Source of the DNA: Raffaelea ambrosiae | Taxonomy: Eukaryota; Ascomycota; Sordariomycetes; Ophiostomatales; Ophiostomataceae | Direction of reading: 5' to 3' | NCBI GenBank assembly: GCA_002778195.1 | Contig: PCDI01000006.1 | Span: 1,121,950 to 1,185,949, forward strand | DNA length: 64,000 nt | Shown here: one piece after another, positions 11,761-22,997 of the stretch | Numbering within the stretch: the stretch's first letter is position 1 | How the letters are laid out: every line of letters starts with the position of its first letter | Program-made: the position numbers and the translations under genes | Notes under the pieces: model-generated | Seen by the model: the letters and a program-made list of their open reading frames with translations, nothing else | What the model was told of the DNA's origin: nothing | Database searches by the model: none

Positions 11761-12990
11761 TCAGTCCACGTCGTCCTGGAAAGACACGCTCTTGCGCCGC
11801 CTCTTTTCGGGCGAGTCCCCCACGGTCGAGAACAAATCGGCCCTTGTCGGTGGCGTGGACGGTGCCGATGCTGGCGGTGGCGGTGGCGGCTGCAGGAGCA
11901 CATCGTCGTCGTCGCCGTCGTCAGCGTCGTCCTGGCTGTCACGGACTGTGATGGGTGTCTCCTTCTTCTTGGTTCCTGGCTTCGGCTTCAACACGCTCTC
12001 CTCCACCCAGCACTCCATGTACAGCGGGGACACGTCCACCGACCGGATCGTCGTCGTCGTTGCCGGATTCTTGCGGCTGGGGCCGCCGTCCTTTCCGCCG
12101 CGGGTCAGCTGTCCCCGCCGCCGCTCGGACGGCACCCAGTTCGGGTCCGTCTCGGTCCACAGCTTGCTGGGGTTCCCGTCGTCGCCATCGTCCTCCTCTG
12201 CCAGCTCCACCGCCATGGTAAAGGTGCACCCCGCCGGCAGAGGTGCCAGCTCGTCCCCTGCATAGGCCAGCCGCTGAACTACGGCGCGCAGCTGGTGGCG
12301 CAGATCGGTCCAGTCCAGGCCGCCCTCCTCCCCCTCCTCCCTCTTCCCTTCGTTGTTGTCGTCGTCCGGACTCGGCGCGCGGTCCAGGTCCGCCTCCGAC
12401 TCGGCATTCGCATACTCCTCGTCTTCGTCATAGTACTCGTAATTTCCGGCTTCTCCACCACCGCCACCTCGCTTTGGCGGACTCCGGTTTCGTCGTCGGC
12501 CACCACCACCACCACCACCACCACCACCAGCTGCCTTGCCTTTGCCCTTTTGCCGCTGCCGCAGAAACTTTTTCAGCGCGTCGGCGCCGCCCGGCCACCC
12601 GGGGACGCCCCGGACATCAAACATCCACCGCTCCAGGACCGCCCCCGGGGGGAGAAGATCCAGCGACCTGGCATCCTGGCCCTGGCTGCTTTCGCTCCGG
12701 CTGCTGCTGGCGCCGCCGTCGCGCGTGAACGGCGCGTGGACGACCACCCCCACGCGGTCCACGCCACCGCCCGCCACCTGGTCCATCACATGCCCGACGG
12801 CATCGCGGACCCAGGCGCACACCTGCGGGTGGCGGTTCTGGTGAACGGGGACGTCAAAGGCGGTGGCCGACAGGAACGAGCGCTCTGGGTAGAGGCGGCG
12901 ATGGAACAGGACGGCGTGGACGACGACCTGAAAAAAGTCCTCGAGGGCGGCGTAGAGGGCGGCGGCGTCATCCAAGGGGAGAGGGGCCAT
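11761..12990 (-). CDS. REV7: Rev7/MAD2B-like HORMA-domain protein (DNA polymerase zeta subunit)
   Basis: Single exon, 409 residues. The N-terminus (LYAALEDFFQVVVHAVLFHRRLYP, residues 11-34, cited in part) and VPVHQNRHPQVCAWV match the start of the Rev7 HORMA fold. LERWMFDV follows near residue 117, DWTDLRHQLRAVVQRL near 228, GCTFTMAVEL near 252 and MECWVEE near 326. HORMA proteins trap a partner under a mobile safety belt; Rev7 bridges Rev1 and Rev3 in translesion synthesis. Human MAD2L2 is 211 residues. The extra length comes from an insert at about 140-225 with a Gly10 tract, a basic patch and an acidic stretch, plus a disordered tail. The insert falls between the strand after LERWMFDV and the conserved DWTD helix, so the core should survive. 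Confidence 0.88.
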   Translation of the reverse strand: MAPLPLDDAAALYAALEDFFQVVVHAVLFHRRLYPERSFLSATAFDVPVHQNRHPQVCAWVRDAVGHVMDQVAGGGVDRVGVVVHAPFTRDGGASSSRSESSQGQDARSLDLLPPGAVLERWMFDVRGVPGWPGGADALKKFLRQRQKGKGKAAGGGGGGGGGGRRRNRSPPKRGGGGGEAGNYEYYDEDEEYANAESEADLDRAPSPDDDNNEGKREEGEEGGLDWTDLRHQLRAVVQRLAYAGDELAPLPAGCTFTMAVELAEEDDGDDGNPSKLWTETDPNWVPSERRRGQLTRGGKDGGPSRKNPATTTTIRSVDVSPLYMECWVEESVLKPKPGTKKKETPITVRDSQDDADDGDDDDVLLQPPPPPPASAPSTPPTRADLFSTVGDSPEKRRRKSVSFQDDVD

Positions 12991-13506
12991 GGGAGAGTGC
13001 GTCTACGGCCGGTGGACAGAGATAGAGCAGGGGAAAAATAAAAGGAAATTAGGGGAGACAAAGGGGGGGGGGGGGGACTTGCGAGTCTTTGTAGCGGAAA
13101 AGAAAATTGAAGTGTGAATGCAAGTTGGATGGCGATGACGGCTGGTCAAGCTAAGACCATTAGGCACTTACGTTTACAGTGTGGTGCATGGGCCATTGTC
13201 CCCCGCTAATACGACCTGGGCCGCGCCTTCCTCAAACGGCAACTGCAAGTAGAGAAGTGTAAGTCGAAACGGCAGCAGCGAACGACAGAAGGAAAGAAAC
13301 AAAACGAGAATGCACGACAAGTGAATATTTATCTAAGTAGGCAGGTGTTTAGGGTATTTGGAAACATCACAAATAATCACAGTCACCTATTTCATCTTCC
13401 CATCCTCCCCCCTTTCGTAAAAACCCGTTGGCCTCCGCTGCCATATCGCCAACGTCGTGTCCACCGAGACTCGTCATCTGTCAAACTGCCGTCGTCGGCG
13501 GACAAC
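12991..13506. other. Divergent promoter region
   Basis: Separates the Rev7 gene (-) from the first possible exon of the BTB gene (+). Contains a G-rich homopolymer near 13064-13076. No gene seen. Confidence 0.6.
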
Positions 13507-13580
13507 ATGGCACAGCCTGTGGGTGACAACAGCATGGCTACGGACGTTGATAGGAAGCCCGATACGCGGCCGCCTCGGTC
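13507..13580 (+). CDS. Possible alternative first exon of the BTB protein gene
   Basis: ATG at 13507 opens a 25-codon frame ending DTRPPR, followed at once by a strong donor (GTGAGT at 13581). The exon ends in phase 2 with TC, exactly like the other first exon (13969-14057, ending DTRPTS then GTATGT), so both can splice in frame to the acceptor at 14129, rebuilding Ser before PFQDSVV. The two exon ends also look alike at the DNA level (GATAGGAA...CCG...TCGGTC and GATAAGAA...CCG...TCGTC). This suggests alternative promoters or an exon duplication. The intron would be 549 bp, long for this window. Confidence 0.45.
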
Positions 13581-13968
13581 GTGAGTATGAATTCACTTCC
13601 CGAACAGTGTGATGGGGATCTGGTAAGTATGAGGAACAAAGTTTGCTTTTGAGTCTGGGGAGGGAGGAAGTTGAAACTATTGCCAATGCGGTTTAGAGGT
13701 GCATTTGGCAGTACTCATTGTTACCACTCGTGACAAGGCGCATCATTGGCCCGTCTTACTACACCAGGAAATAACTAACAGAGGCTTGCTAACAACAGCA
13801 CGTGCTGTATCTTACAAAAGATAAGGAGTCATTTCTCCGTCTTGTGCAGGCTCTCTCATTATTCTTCTAGAAACACCGTGTAGGGCCGTTGCTGCAATAC
13901 CTTTGATATCGCGTCAACTGAGAAAAAATAGCTGTATTTTACCAGCCTCACTTTTCTCAAGCATAAAC

Positions 13969-15504
13969 ATGGTGAAGCCAAAGAAAGGACAACGGGTCGT
14001 CTCGTGGGCAGACGACAATTTTTTGACAGATAAGAATGACACCCGACCGACATCGTCGTATGTAGCCTGCCGGTCAACTTGGCTCTTTTTTATCGCATAT
14101 TTCGACCCATGCTAACATGGGCCAAACAGTCCGTTCCAGGACTCGGTTGTCACGTTGAAGTTCAAGGACGACGCCGCCTTTTCCGTCCACAGCAATTTGC
14201 TTGATGAGACGGCGGCCAGACTGCCAGCCAAGGACTACTATGGGGTGCGCAGCTTTCCGGATGTTTCGTCCGATGCCGGGCACGTCTTTGTGTATTCGCT
14301 GTACACAAACACATACCAGTGTTTGCGGCCCAAGGGCGCATCCCCGTATGAGAGGCTGGTCAAGGAATTCGCGACATGCGCCCAAGTGTACGCCCTGTCC
14401 CGCACGTACCGGATCCAGCCTCTGGAAACGCTTGCCCGCGCCGAAATGGAGAGACTGGGGCAGGAGCTGCCCCTGGATGTTGTTGTCCACGAGTTGCAGC
14501 TGAATTGCCCCACGCTCCACAGAGGGGACGTCTGGCTGCCTGGCTATCTCAAATCCAGGCTGCAAGCAGCCTTCCGGCAGACCTCTCCCGTACCACCGAA
14601 CCACTATGGGCTGCCGGGTGTGTTTCGCAGCGATCTGGAGGACCAAGGCGTGTCCATCAGCAGCATGCTTCTCCGAACGTCCTTGGAGCTTCTCCTCGAG
14701 AAGACGAATGCCAGCTCCATACAGGGCCAAGACGAGCCTCCATCCGTGGACGGCGCTCTGAAGAAATCTGCCCTGGTGATGCCAGGGCCACCAGATACGG
14801 GGCTAGCCAGTGTGCCCGAGACGGAGAGTGAGTGCGCGTGCGGGGAACATGCAGAAAGCAAACACGATGCCGAGCATGTGTCCGGAGCTCCGTCCGTCTG
14901 CAGCTCCATGTTCGCTCTGGACGCAGACCGCGACTGGGTCATTGACGTCCAGGAAGACGGGGAGAAGCCAGCCGCGCCTGCGGTCTCCGAAGAGGACCCC
15001 GCTGAGGTGCCCGTCCCACAAGAACAGGAACCAACGAAAGCCAGTGAGGATGACTCGGGGGCTCCTCGAGCAACGACAAACACAAGGGAGCCGAAAGTCG
15101 AAATGTGCAGACACTGGTGGGACCTCGAGGAGTGGAAACAGAAGTCGCTGCCAGGGCCGGTTCTACAGTCAATAGCCGCAGAAGACGCTACGCGCGACTC
15201 TGATCCGTCGAGAGAGGAAGCCAGAGCGAAAACGAAAGGCCGTGCCTGGTTGTTTGCAGCCAAGCCTGCGGAGGAGCGTGAACGCCCCGCCGAGGATTCT
15301 CCGTCCGCGGGCCTGTCGCGGGAAGCTAGGGCAGCTGCTGCCGACTTGGACACAAAAAGCCCCTACAGCTTGCTTCAAAGCCTCAGATCCTCCAACGCAA
15401 CTCGATGCGAATGCAAGATGGAGGACCTTGTTGGCGGCAGCTACAAGCAATGCCGCAGCTGCCGAGAGCTTGTTGAAGAGATGTCTGGTAAGCTTGCAGA
15501 GTAG
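13969..15504 (+). CDS. BTB/POZ domain protein
   Basis: Exons 13969-14057 and 14130-15504, 487 residues. The intron (GTATGT, branch GCTAAC, AAACAG) joins DTRPTS to SPFQDSVVTLKF. Residues about 32-110 follow the fungal BTB pattern: VTLKFKDD..FSVHSNLLDE, then AGHVFVYSLYTNTYQ. BTB domains dimerise and often recruit Cul3 ubiquitin ligases; no second known domain is present, so the role is open. After a helical region (to about residue 210) the protein is disordered and rich in Glu, Pro and Ser. It ends with a cysteine cluster, CECK...QCRSC (about residues 456-474), that could bind a metal. The start is uncertain because of the upstream alternative exon. Confidence 0.8.
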
Positions 15505-16500
15505 TTAGAAGCTGGCTTGACGGAGGGGGGATTGTCTAGATCAATTATTGTTTTAGGGTAAGTTATGGGACAGGACAAGGATCATAGTTTATGTATTTAG
15601 AGAGCTCGTAGCAGAACGGTGTGTGGCCGGACGCCGTGGTGCGAGCATCGTGCATATTGTGAACATCGCAATTAGCGTGTGAGTGCCTGCCTCAGCGCCT
15701 GCAGCACTCTAGGCTGGCTCTTACTGATCTACGATACAGCAGCTAATTGCGCCGGATACACGACGGTCTGAGCGTCGACTGATGGACCAACCACAGGCAA
15801 GAACTGGCGAGCAGATCCACTGCTGTTACAGAGTTTATTCTTGCTTTTTCGTGGTTGGCTCGCGCCCCACCCGTGTGGTGTGTACCGTTTCCACTGTTTC
15901 GACTACTCGTCAGTGACTACCGTTTTCCCTGCATTCTGCAAGCGGAAGTCCACACCGTTCGTTCCTTCTGGTTTTGGCGTTGTTTGGCGCTTGTGGTGTG
16001 TGCTTGGACCCTTTGCGACTTCCTCGGACAAGTTTTGCCTCCTTCCCAGTCCGACAGTGCCAGCAGCGGTTTTTTGTGCTCTTTTTTTTTTGTGTTGGAT
16101 CTGCATTTTCCGCATTCTCTTCTTTGTTCCCTTACCTTTTTTTTCCCAATCTGTGCCATTCCACGCCTCTTCTCTCTCTCTCTCTCTCTCTTTTCCCACT
16201 CGACAGCCCCCAATTCCCCCAGACTGCGCGCAGGCAAACCTGGACTGAGAACGGACCCCGAGACCCCCTCCCGAAAAGTGGACAAAAAACTACCCCACCA
16301 AACAAGAAAAAACACGACGAAAACACACGACAACTTCCACGCACAACTAACGACTTACGACTGACGACGACACCCACAACACACACCTCTTCTCTCGCTC
16401 TCCTGACAGGCACACTCTCCTTTTTTTGGCTCTTTCGCTTCCGTTCTCTGTCTCGAGCACACCTCTTCTCCCCTTCTCCCTTTCTACCTCCCCCCCCGGC
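15505..16500. other. Intergenic and leader of the importin gene
   Basis: Separates the BTB gene from the importin gene, both on +. Pyrimidine-rich toward the importin ATG, with a (CT)n microsatellite at 16171-16191. ORFs here are low-complexity; no gene seen. Confidence 0.6.
16171..16191. repeat. (CT)n microsatellite
   Basis: About ten TC repeats in the importin leader region. Confidence 0.9.
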
Positions 16501-19500
16501 ATGGATGACCTCGTGCGCCTCCTGCATGATACGCAGAGGCCTGAGGAGGCGCCACGCAAACAGGCCGAGATCGACCTCAAGCGCGCCGAGACCAATCCGA
16601 CGTTCCCAGGCCTGCTGACGGCCATTGCGGCGGCCGGGAACCTGCCGACCGAGATCCGGCAGGCGGCGCTGTCGTACCTGCGGCGGTTTGTGACGCGCAA
16701 CTGGGCGCCCGACGGCGGCGACGACGACGACGATGACGACGACGACGACGTCTTGGTGGCTGTAGGCGGCGGCGGCGGTGGCGGTGGCGGGCCGCGACAG
16801 ACCATTGCGATCGCAGACGGCACAAAGCAGGAGATCCGGATGCAGCTGCTGCAGCTGGCGACGCGCGCAGAGAACGACGACCGCAAGGTTAAGAACGCGG
16901 CCAGCTTCGTGGTGGGCAAGATCGCGGCGGTGGACTTCCCGGACCGCTGGCCCGAGCTGCTGGACACGATCCTGGGCGTGATCCGCAGCGGCAACGAGCA
17001 GCAGGTGCACGGGGCGCTGCGCGTGCTGAGCGACCTGGTGGACGACGGGCTGAGCGAGACGCAGTTCTTTGCGGCGGCGCGCAGCATCATCGAAGTGCTC
17101 TACCAGGTGGCGCTGAGCACGCACCACAAGCCGCTGCTGCGGGCGCTGGCGGTGTCGGTGTTCCGCAGCAGCTTCGACCTGATGGACATTGTCAAGGAGG
17201 AGCACCTCAAGGAGGTCAAGGCCTTCGCGCAGGAAGCGCTGCAGGGCTGGCTGCCGTTCTTCCAGGAGGTCATGGCCATGAAGCTGCCGGCCGACACGCC
17301 GGCCGCGACGGCCGACGGCCAGCAGGCGGAGAGCTGGAACGGGCTGGTGGCGCTCAAGCTGCAGACGGTCAAGACGCTGCTCAAGATCAAGAACGTCTTC
17401 TCGTCGCTGCTGCTGCCCCAGAGCCCCGTGTTCTTCCAGCAGACGTGGCAGGAGCTGGCCCTGCTCAAGGACGCGTACTCGCAGCTGTACCTCGAGCAGG
17501 ACAGCCAGAGCCGCCTGGAGGACGCCGACGGGCTGTCGTACACGCTGGATTTCCTGGTCCTGGAGGAGCTCGACTTCCTCAACCAGTGCATCCGCGCGCC
17601 GCCCGTGCAGAAGGAGCTCGAGGGCCACCTGCAGGCCCACGCGGGCAGCGCGCACGAGACGCCCTGGATGGTGGAGCTGATGGCGCTGCTGGTGGGCTAC
17701 GCGCGCATCACGCGCGAGGAGGAGGACCTGTGGGACATTGACGTGTCGCTGTACCTGGCCGAGGAGACGTCCGTGACGACCAACTACACCGCGCGCACCG
17801 CCTGCGGCGACCTGCTGATCAAGCTGGGCGAGTGGCTGGGCCAGCGCGCGCTCGAAGGCCTGTTTGCGCACACGCGGACGCTGTTCTCGCCCGAGGCCGC
17901 CAACGCCGCCGGCGCGACGGCCGCGGCGCCCGACTGGCGCTCGCAGGAGGCCGCGCTCTACCTCTTCACCATGCTGGCCGGCGACCTGCTCGACTGCGAC
18001 AAGCCCATCCCCGAGCCCATCTGCGACGCCTACCTGCAGCTGGTCGAGCTGACCGTCAACAGCGAGGACCGGCCGCTGCTGCAGGCCCGCGGCTTCCTGG
18101 CGGCCGGTCTGCTGGCCCAGCCCTACGCGCCGGCCGGCCGCTTCCTCGACCGCACCATCCAGGCCGTCACCTCGGCGGGCTCCGAGCTCGTCCAGGTCGC
18201 CAGCATCAAGGCCCTCGACGGCTTCATGACCTCCAACGCCATCAGCCCCGACCGCCAGACCACCATCCTGCAGGTCCTGGCCGAGTACCTGCACGCCCAG
18301 GACCTGGTCGACCTCGAGGAGGCCGACGACCTGCTGGCCACCCTCTGCGAGACCATCCGCCACACCATCGGCATGAACCCGGCCGTCATCATCAGCAGCG
18401 ACGTGCCCTCCATCGACCTGCTGTTTGCCGTCGCCCGCATCGGCGCCCGCGACTTCCACGTCACCCTCATCGTCAACGAGGCCTTTGAAGACATTGTCCG
18501 CCGGCTGTCCGACGCCGCCTCCTACGTCCAGCTGTGCGCCAAGGTCATCCCCACCCTCAACGGCTTCCTGTCCTACTCCGACCTGACCTCGGACGAGCCC
18601 CTCGTCACCCTCGCCACCGAGCTGATCGCCGTCCTCACCCAGAACGGCACCGAGCCGCTGCCCGCCGGATTCGTCGCCCAGCTGGCACCCAAGCTCAAGC
18701 GCCTGCTCATGGAGTCCAACGAGGGCGAGGTGCTGCGGCCCGGCGCCGAGGCCCTCAAGTACATGCTCAGCCACGACCACCACCAGATGTTTGAGTGGCA
18801 CGACGAGCAGGGGAACAGCGGCCTGGTGGTGTGTCTGCAGATCATCGACCGTCTGCTGGGCCCCGCCGTCGAGGACAACTCGGCCTCTGAGGTCGGCGGT
18901 CTGGCCGCCGAGCTGGTCGAAAAGGCCGGCCACCAGCGCCTCGGCGACGGCATGCTGCAGCGCCTGCTCCAGGCCGTCGCCATCCGCCTGAGCACCGCCC
19001 AGACCGCGCCCTTTATCCAGTCGCTCATCCTCGTCTTTGCCCGCCTCTGCCTGACGGCCGCCGGCGAAGTCGTCACCTTCCTCAGCCAGATCACCGTCGG
19101 CCAAGAGAACGGCCTGGCCGTCGTGCTCAACAAGTGGCTCGACAACTCCATGAACTTTGCCGGTTACGACGAGATCCGCCAAAAGTAAGTTTTTTTTTTT
19201 TGTCGTCGCTTCGCTCGTTTTCTTCTTCTTTTTTTGTCCTCGCTTCGCTCGTTTTCTTCTTTTTTTTTTGTCCTCGCCTCGCTCGCTTTTTGTCCCCACG
19301 CACCTGTCTTTTCTCATGTCTCGCTGCGCCGCCCGATACTAACTCTTCAGCGTCATCGCCCTCTCCAAACTCTTCGACCTCAACGATGCTCGCATCGCCC
19401 AGACCCAGGTCAAGGGCGACCTGATTGTGCCCAAGAGCGACAGGATAATGACCCGCTCCCGCGCCAAGCAAAGTACGTACATCTCCGAGAACACACAATC

Positions 19501-20005
19501 TTCCACTCCCCTTTTTTCCCTTCTGACCATTTTTGCTTTCCTTCCAGACCCCGACCAATATACCATCATCCCCGCCCCGCTCAAGATCCTCAAGCTGCTT
19601 ATCGAAGAGCTTGCCTCGGCGCAGGGCAAGCCGGACAGCCTGTCAGCACCTGGTGCCGGCGGCGACAGTGCTGCGGCAGCCGCAGCAGCAGCAGCCATTT
19701 CACCGGGTCTCCCGACCGGCAAGAGCGGTGCTGGCGAAAACGGTGGTGACGATGATGATGACGAAGACGACGATGGCTGGGAGGACGAGCCGGATGACCT
19801 GCTTGACCTGAGCCTGGGCGGCGGCAAGAACGATTTGCTGTCGTACCTGGACGGCAGCAGTCTGCGCATGCGCGACGACGAGACACAGGCGTATCTGACC
19901 GAGTTTTTCTTGCGCGCGGCCCGGGAGAACACGGCCAATTTCCAGGACTGGTACAACCAGATGACGCCGGCGGAGCAAACCAAGCTCAACGAGCTGGCGC
20001 CATGA
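16501..20005 (+). CDS. KAP114: Importin-beta family karyopherin, Kap114/importin-9 type
   Basis: Exons 16501-19184, 19351-19472 and 19548-20005, 1087 residues. Introns use GTAAGT/CTTCAG (branch ACTAAC) and GTACGT/TCCAG (branch CTGAC) and restore QKNVIALSKLF and AKQNPDQYTIIPAPLKIL. The N-terminal importin-beta domain (about residues 20-110) is followed by HEAT-like helical pairs. The segment MTRSRAKQNPDQYT..PLKILKLLIEEL, then an acidic DDDDDEDDDGWEDE tract and QAYLTEFF near the end, is the layout of importin-9/Kap114, which carries histones H2A-H2B and TBP into the nucleus with RanGTP. ATG 16501 fits the family N-terminus. Odd: ten consecutive Asp then nine Gly (about residues 75-99) inside the N-terminal domain. 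Confidence 0.9.
19191..19297 (+). repeat. Tandem repeat inside importin intron 1
   Basis: Three imperfect copies of a roughly 36-bp unit: a T tract followed by GTCCTCGCTTCGCTCG and a pyrimidine stretch. It sits just after the donor GTAAGT and makes this intron (166 bp) longer than most here. Confidence 0.8.
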
Positions 20006-20847
20006 ACGTCAATGACGGAACGACGATAGCAACGAGGGGAGCGCGTGGAGCCAAGTACATAGTCACGAGAATCGAGCAAATGAGCGAGGGAAACCAGTCA
20101 AGCAAGCGAGCGAAGCGAGGAAAATAAAACCCCACATGATACAATTTGAGATGGAAACAGAGCCAAAGAGACGGATAAAAAAAAAGAAATAACTGGAAGA
20201 AAGAGATGACGATTTCACAACACAACCAGCCAGAATAAGCCCCAACACAAAACACTCCAAATATCCACACCACCTAGAATCCTACCAGAGGAAAACCCAC
20301 CAAGGTGTTCCTGAGTTTGGGTATTGGCGGACCAAGGGGCACCCCTATCCTTGGATGCCAAGGAAACTGGAACTCAACCCGGGGGCAACACAACAAGACA
20401 TCAAAGCAAATGGGTGCTTTAGAGAGGGATAACAAGAAGAGAAAGATAGCCACATCAGCCACGTCGATAACCATACCCGTAGAAAGAAAACAAACTCCCA
20501 AGATCAATACAAAAAAAATTCAGTTACCCCCCCCCCCCCCAGAGAAACGGTTGTTTTCAAAGCAAAGAGGGTGGTACTTGCAGTTGTTCACAGAACAGAC
20601 CAGACAAGGCATCACGGAGGCATAATACAAGAGAAAGTGTTGTAAGATGAGCAGTGTATTTTAGAGTTGACAAGTCATTGTTCGTAGAGTTATCATTTGA
20701 TCCCTGGGCTAGATCATGTTTTGATTTCTTCATGCTGTCTCGGTTTGTCCTGTGGTGCCATATTGCTTCATAATCATTCTTCGTAGTTCTTGTTTAAAGG
20801 GTCTTTATTTTCCCCTTGATCATCCCTTGCTTTCCCTTGCTTTCCTT
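20006..20847. other. Intergenic, convergent 3' ends
   Basis: Between the importin (+) and PI31 (-) genes. A-rich stretches and a C-rich run near 20527-20540. No gene seen. Confidence 0.6.
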
Positions 20848-22182
20848 TCAGATGATTCCCCCCCCGCCAAACCCGCCGAAACCTCCTCCGCCTCCGTACG
20901 GGTTGAACCCACCAGCTCCTCCACCTCCACGTCGTCCCCCAAACCGTGGTCCCAGTCCTCCGCCACCGGCGCCTCCTAGCCCGCCCAGCCCACCGCCCAT
21001 CGGGTCGTCGTACCGCGCCCCCGGCGGTATCTGCGAGTCGTAACCACTGCCATCGCCTCCATCGCCTCCTCCTCCCGGTCCTTGGAACAGCGGATCATCA
21101 AAGGTCGGATGCATGCCCCCGAACCCGCCGCCACTGCCACCGCCGAGTCGTCCACCGCCTCCCGTCAACGACCCCCGCAGCGGATCATGCGGGCCCAGCC
21201 CCGGCGGGTGCAGGTCGTCCCCGCCGATGCCCCCGAACCCGCCCCCCCCAAAAGGACCAACACCGCCGAGTCCGCCGCGTCCGCCACCTCCGAGCACCCG
21301 CGGCGGCTCATAGATCCCGTACTCGTCGTCGAAGCCGGGCGGCGGAAAGTCGCCCGGCGGAGCCAGCGGACGGGTCGGCCGCCGCGGCTGCGCCAGCGGG
21401 TCCAGTCCTCCGGCCGTCGGGTCGCCGTACGGATTCGCCGGCTGGCCCCGGCCCGGCGCAGCAGGACCGGCGCGCCGTGCGGCCCGGTGGAGGTCGTCCT
21501 GCACGGCGCGGTCGTCGGCGTCCGCCGAGGCCGCGGACGTCTCTTCGTAGCCGTCCTTGTGCAGGTTCGGCAGCAGCTTCTGGACAATGTCGGCCTGGAA
21601 CCGGGCGGCCAGCTGGGCGATGCGGTCGCGCGAGAAGAAGAGGGCGGCCAAGCTGTTTTCGGTCGTTTGTCCTTCCGCCGGCCGCCTCCAGGGAAGCGCC
21701 CTCGCCGACACATAGTCCCCCACCACCAGCTCGATGCGCTGGATCCGCTCCGCCCCCGTGGCCAGCCCCCGGATCTCCGCCTTGCTGCCCATCCGGTCCA
21801 CCCGCACCACGTGTGTCATGGCCGACTGCGCGTGCGCATACACCAGCGACAGCGCCGTCGGGCGCGCGTTCCAGCTGGGCAGCAGCCGCGGCGCATCGGG
21901 AAAGGCGAGCGTGGTGTCCTCGTCGAAGCCGACGATGCGGAAGCCGAGCTGGGTCATGCAGGCGTGCACAAACAGGCCGAGGGCTTCGTACGGCGTAGAG
22001 AGGTCGAAGGGGGCGGGGGATGTAGTCGGCGCGGGCGTGCTCGAGGCCGCCTCTGTGGAAGACGGGCCAGAGGCTGTCGTCCTGGCTGGCAAGGCTGGCA
22101 AGGCCGCGGCCATGGCCCGGAGGATGGCCTCGGGGGTCAGCGGGCTGCCGTCGTTGGGCGTGTTGGATGGATTGGGTGCCAT
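20848..22182 (-). CDS. PI31-like proteasome regulator
   Basis: Single exon of 444 residues from ATG 22182; an in-frame ATG at 22230 would add 16 residues, but MAPNPS fits better. Residues about 58-200 match the PI31 N-terminal (FP) domain: PFDLSTPYEALGLFVHACM, GFRIVGFDED, LPSWNARP, LSLVYAHAQS, ELVVGDYVSARALPW. The C-terminal half is Gly/Pro-rich and holds MHPTFDDPLFQGPGG and IPPGARYDDP, the PI31 proteasome-binding tail. PI31 (Fub1 in yeast) binds the 20S core and has been described both as inhibitor and as assembly or transport factor. The Gly-rich tail is longer than in animals. Confidence 0.88.
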   Translation of the reverse strand: MAPNPSNTPNDGSPLTPEAILRAMAAALPALPARTTASGPSSTEAASSTPAPTTSPAPFDLSTPYEALGLFVHACMTQLGFRIVGFDEDTTLAFPDAPRLLPSWNARPTALSLVYAHAQSAMTHVVRVDRMGSKAEIRGLATGAERIQRIELVVGDYVSARALPWRRPAEGQTTENSLAALFFSRDRIAQLAARFQADIVQKLLPNLHKDGYEETSAASADADDRAVQDDLHRAARRAGPAAPGRGQPANPYGDPTAGGLDPLAQPRRPTRPLAPPGDFPPPGFDDEYGIYEPPRVLGGGGRGGLGGVGPFGGGGFGGIGGDDLHPPGLGPHDPLRGSLTGGGGRLGGGSGGGFGGMHPTFDDPLFQGPGGGGDGGDGSGYDSQIPPGARYDDPMGGGLGGLGGAGGGGLGPRFGGRRGGGGAGGFNPYGGGGGFGGFGGGGII

Positions 22183-22997
22183 GGTAGATGTTGTGGAATG
22201 TGTGGTTGGGTAGGAAAGAGAGAAAACCAAGAAAAAAGAAATCTTTTGGAAGAGACGGTATTATATGAACTGACAGTGAGCTTCTTAAGACCGAACAGCT
22301 GTGGATGACGTCGAGTTCGGCTGCCTTGGGGCCGCTGTGGCTGGTGTTGGGGGGGGGGGGCAAAGTGGGGGGAGAAGACCAGACTTGGTCGCTGACGGGT
22401 TGTTTCTACAGGGCAGTCATGTTCGTTCCTTCAGCCTTATAAGCGGGGCCCCTTGGGTGCTCACTAGCGGGCTGCCTTACATTGTACTCGCTTACGGGCT
22501 TTGTCAACTTGAGATTGGGCACCATTGGGCCCTCTTGGGCATCACTTGGGGACCATCAGAGAGCATCGCCACTGGGCAATATGGCCTTCTGCAGCACCCC
22601 TGGCTCTGTGTCCCTGTAGCCTAATGGAAGCCTAATTCTTGCATACGTCATCTCTAGACACAGAAGGCCCTTGACATGATCTATTCGCCAATTCCTGCCT
22701 GAATACGTTTACAGATACTATACTACACCGCGGGCCGTGGCAAGTGGGACCAACAACAATAGTCTGAGCGTATGCAGGGAATAAGGATACACGAGAGCCT
22801 AAATGTATGCAGGTTCGTCACGATGCTGCGCCCAGTTGTGGGTTCTGGGTGCTCCAAGACACTAGAAAAAGTCGGCATGATGACAAATTTGCCCCAGTCT
22901 TTGCGCTCTTGGCAAACTTCAACTTCTGGGATCACTTGCGCGTCCGATCTCCCGTTAAACATTCGCCACACTATCCAACTACATCCCCCCTCCCTAA
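22183..22997. other. Divergent promoter region
   Basis: Between PI31 (-) and the NmrA-like gene (+). No conserved site or RNA gene recognised; short G-rich run near 22350. Confidence 0.6.

Noticed and set aside
16132..19317. 1061-codon minus ORF opposite the importin gene
   Set aside because: Antisense shadow of a GC-rich exon; composition is Leu/Gly/Val/Gln-rich with no family signature, whereas the + strand encodes an unmistakable karyopherin.
21082..22308. 408-codon plus ORF opposite PI31
   Set aside because: Shadow; PI31 motifs are clear on the minus strand.
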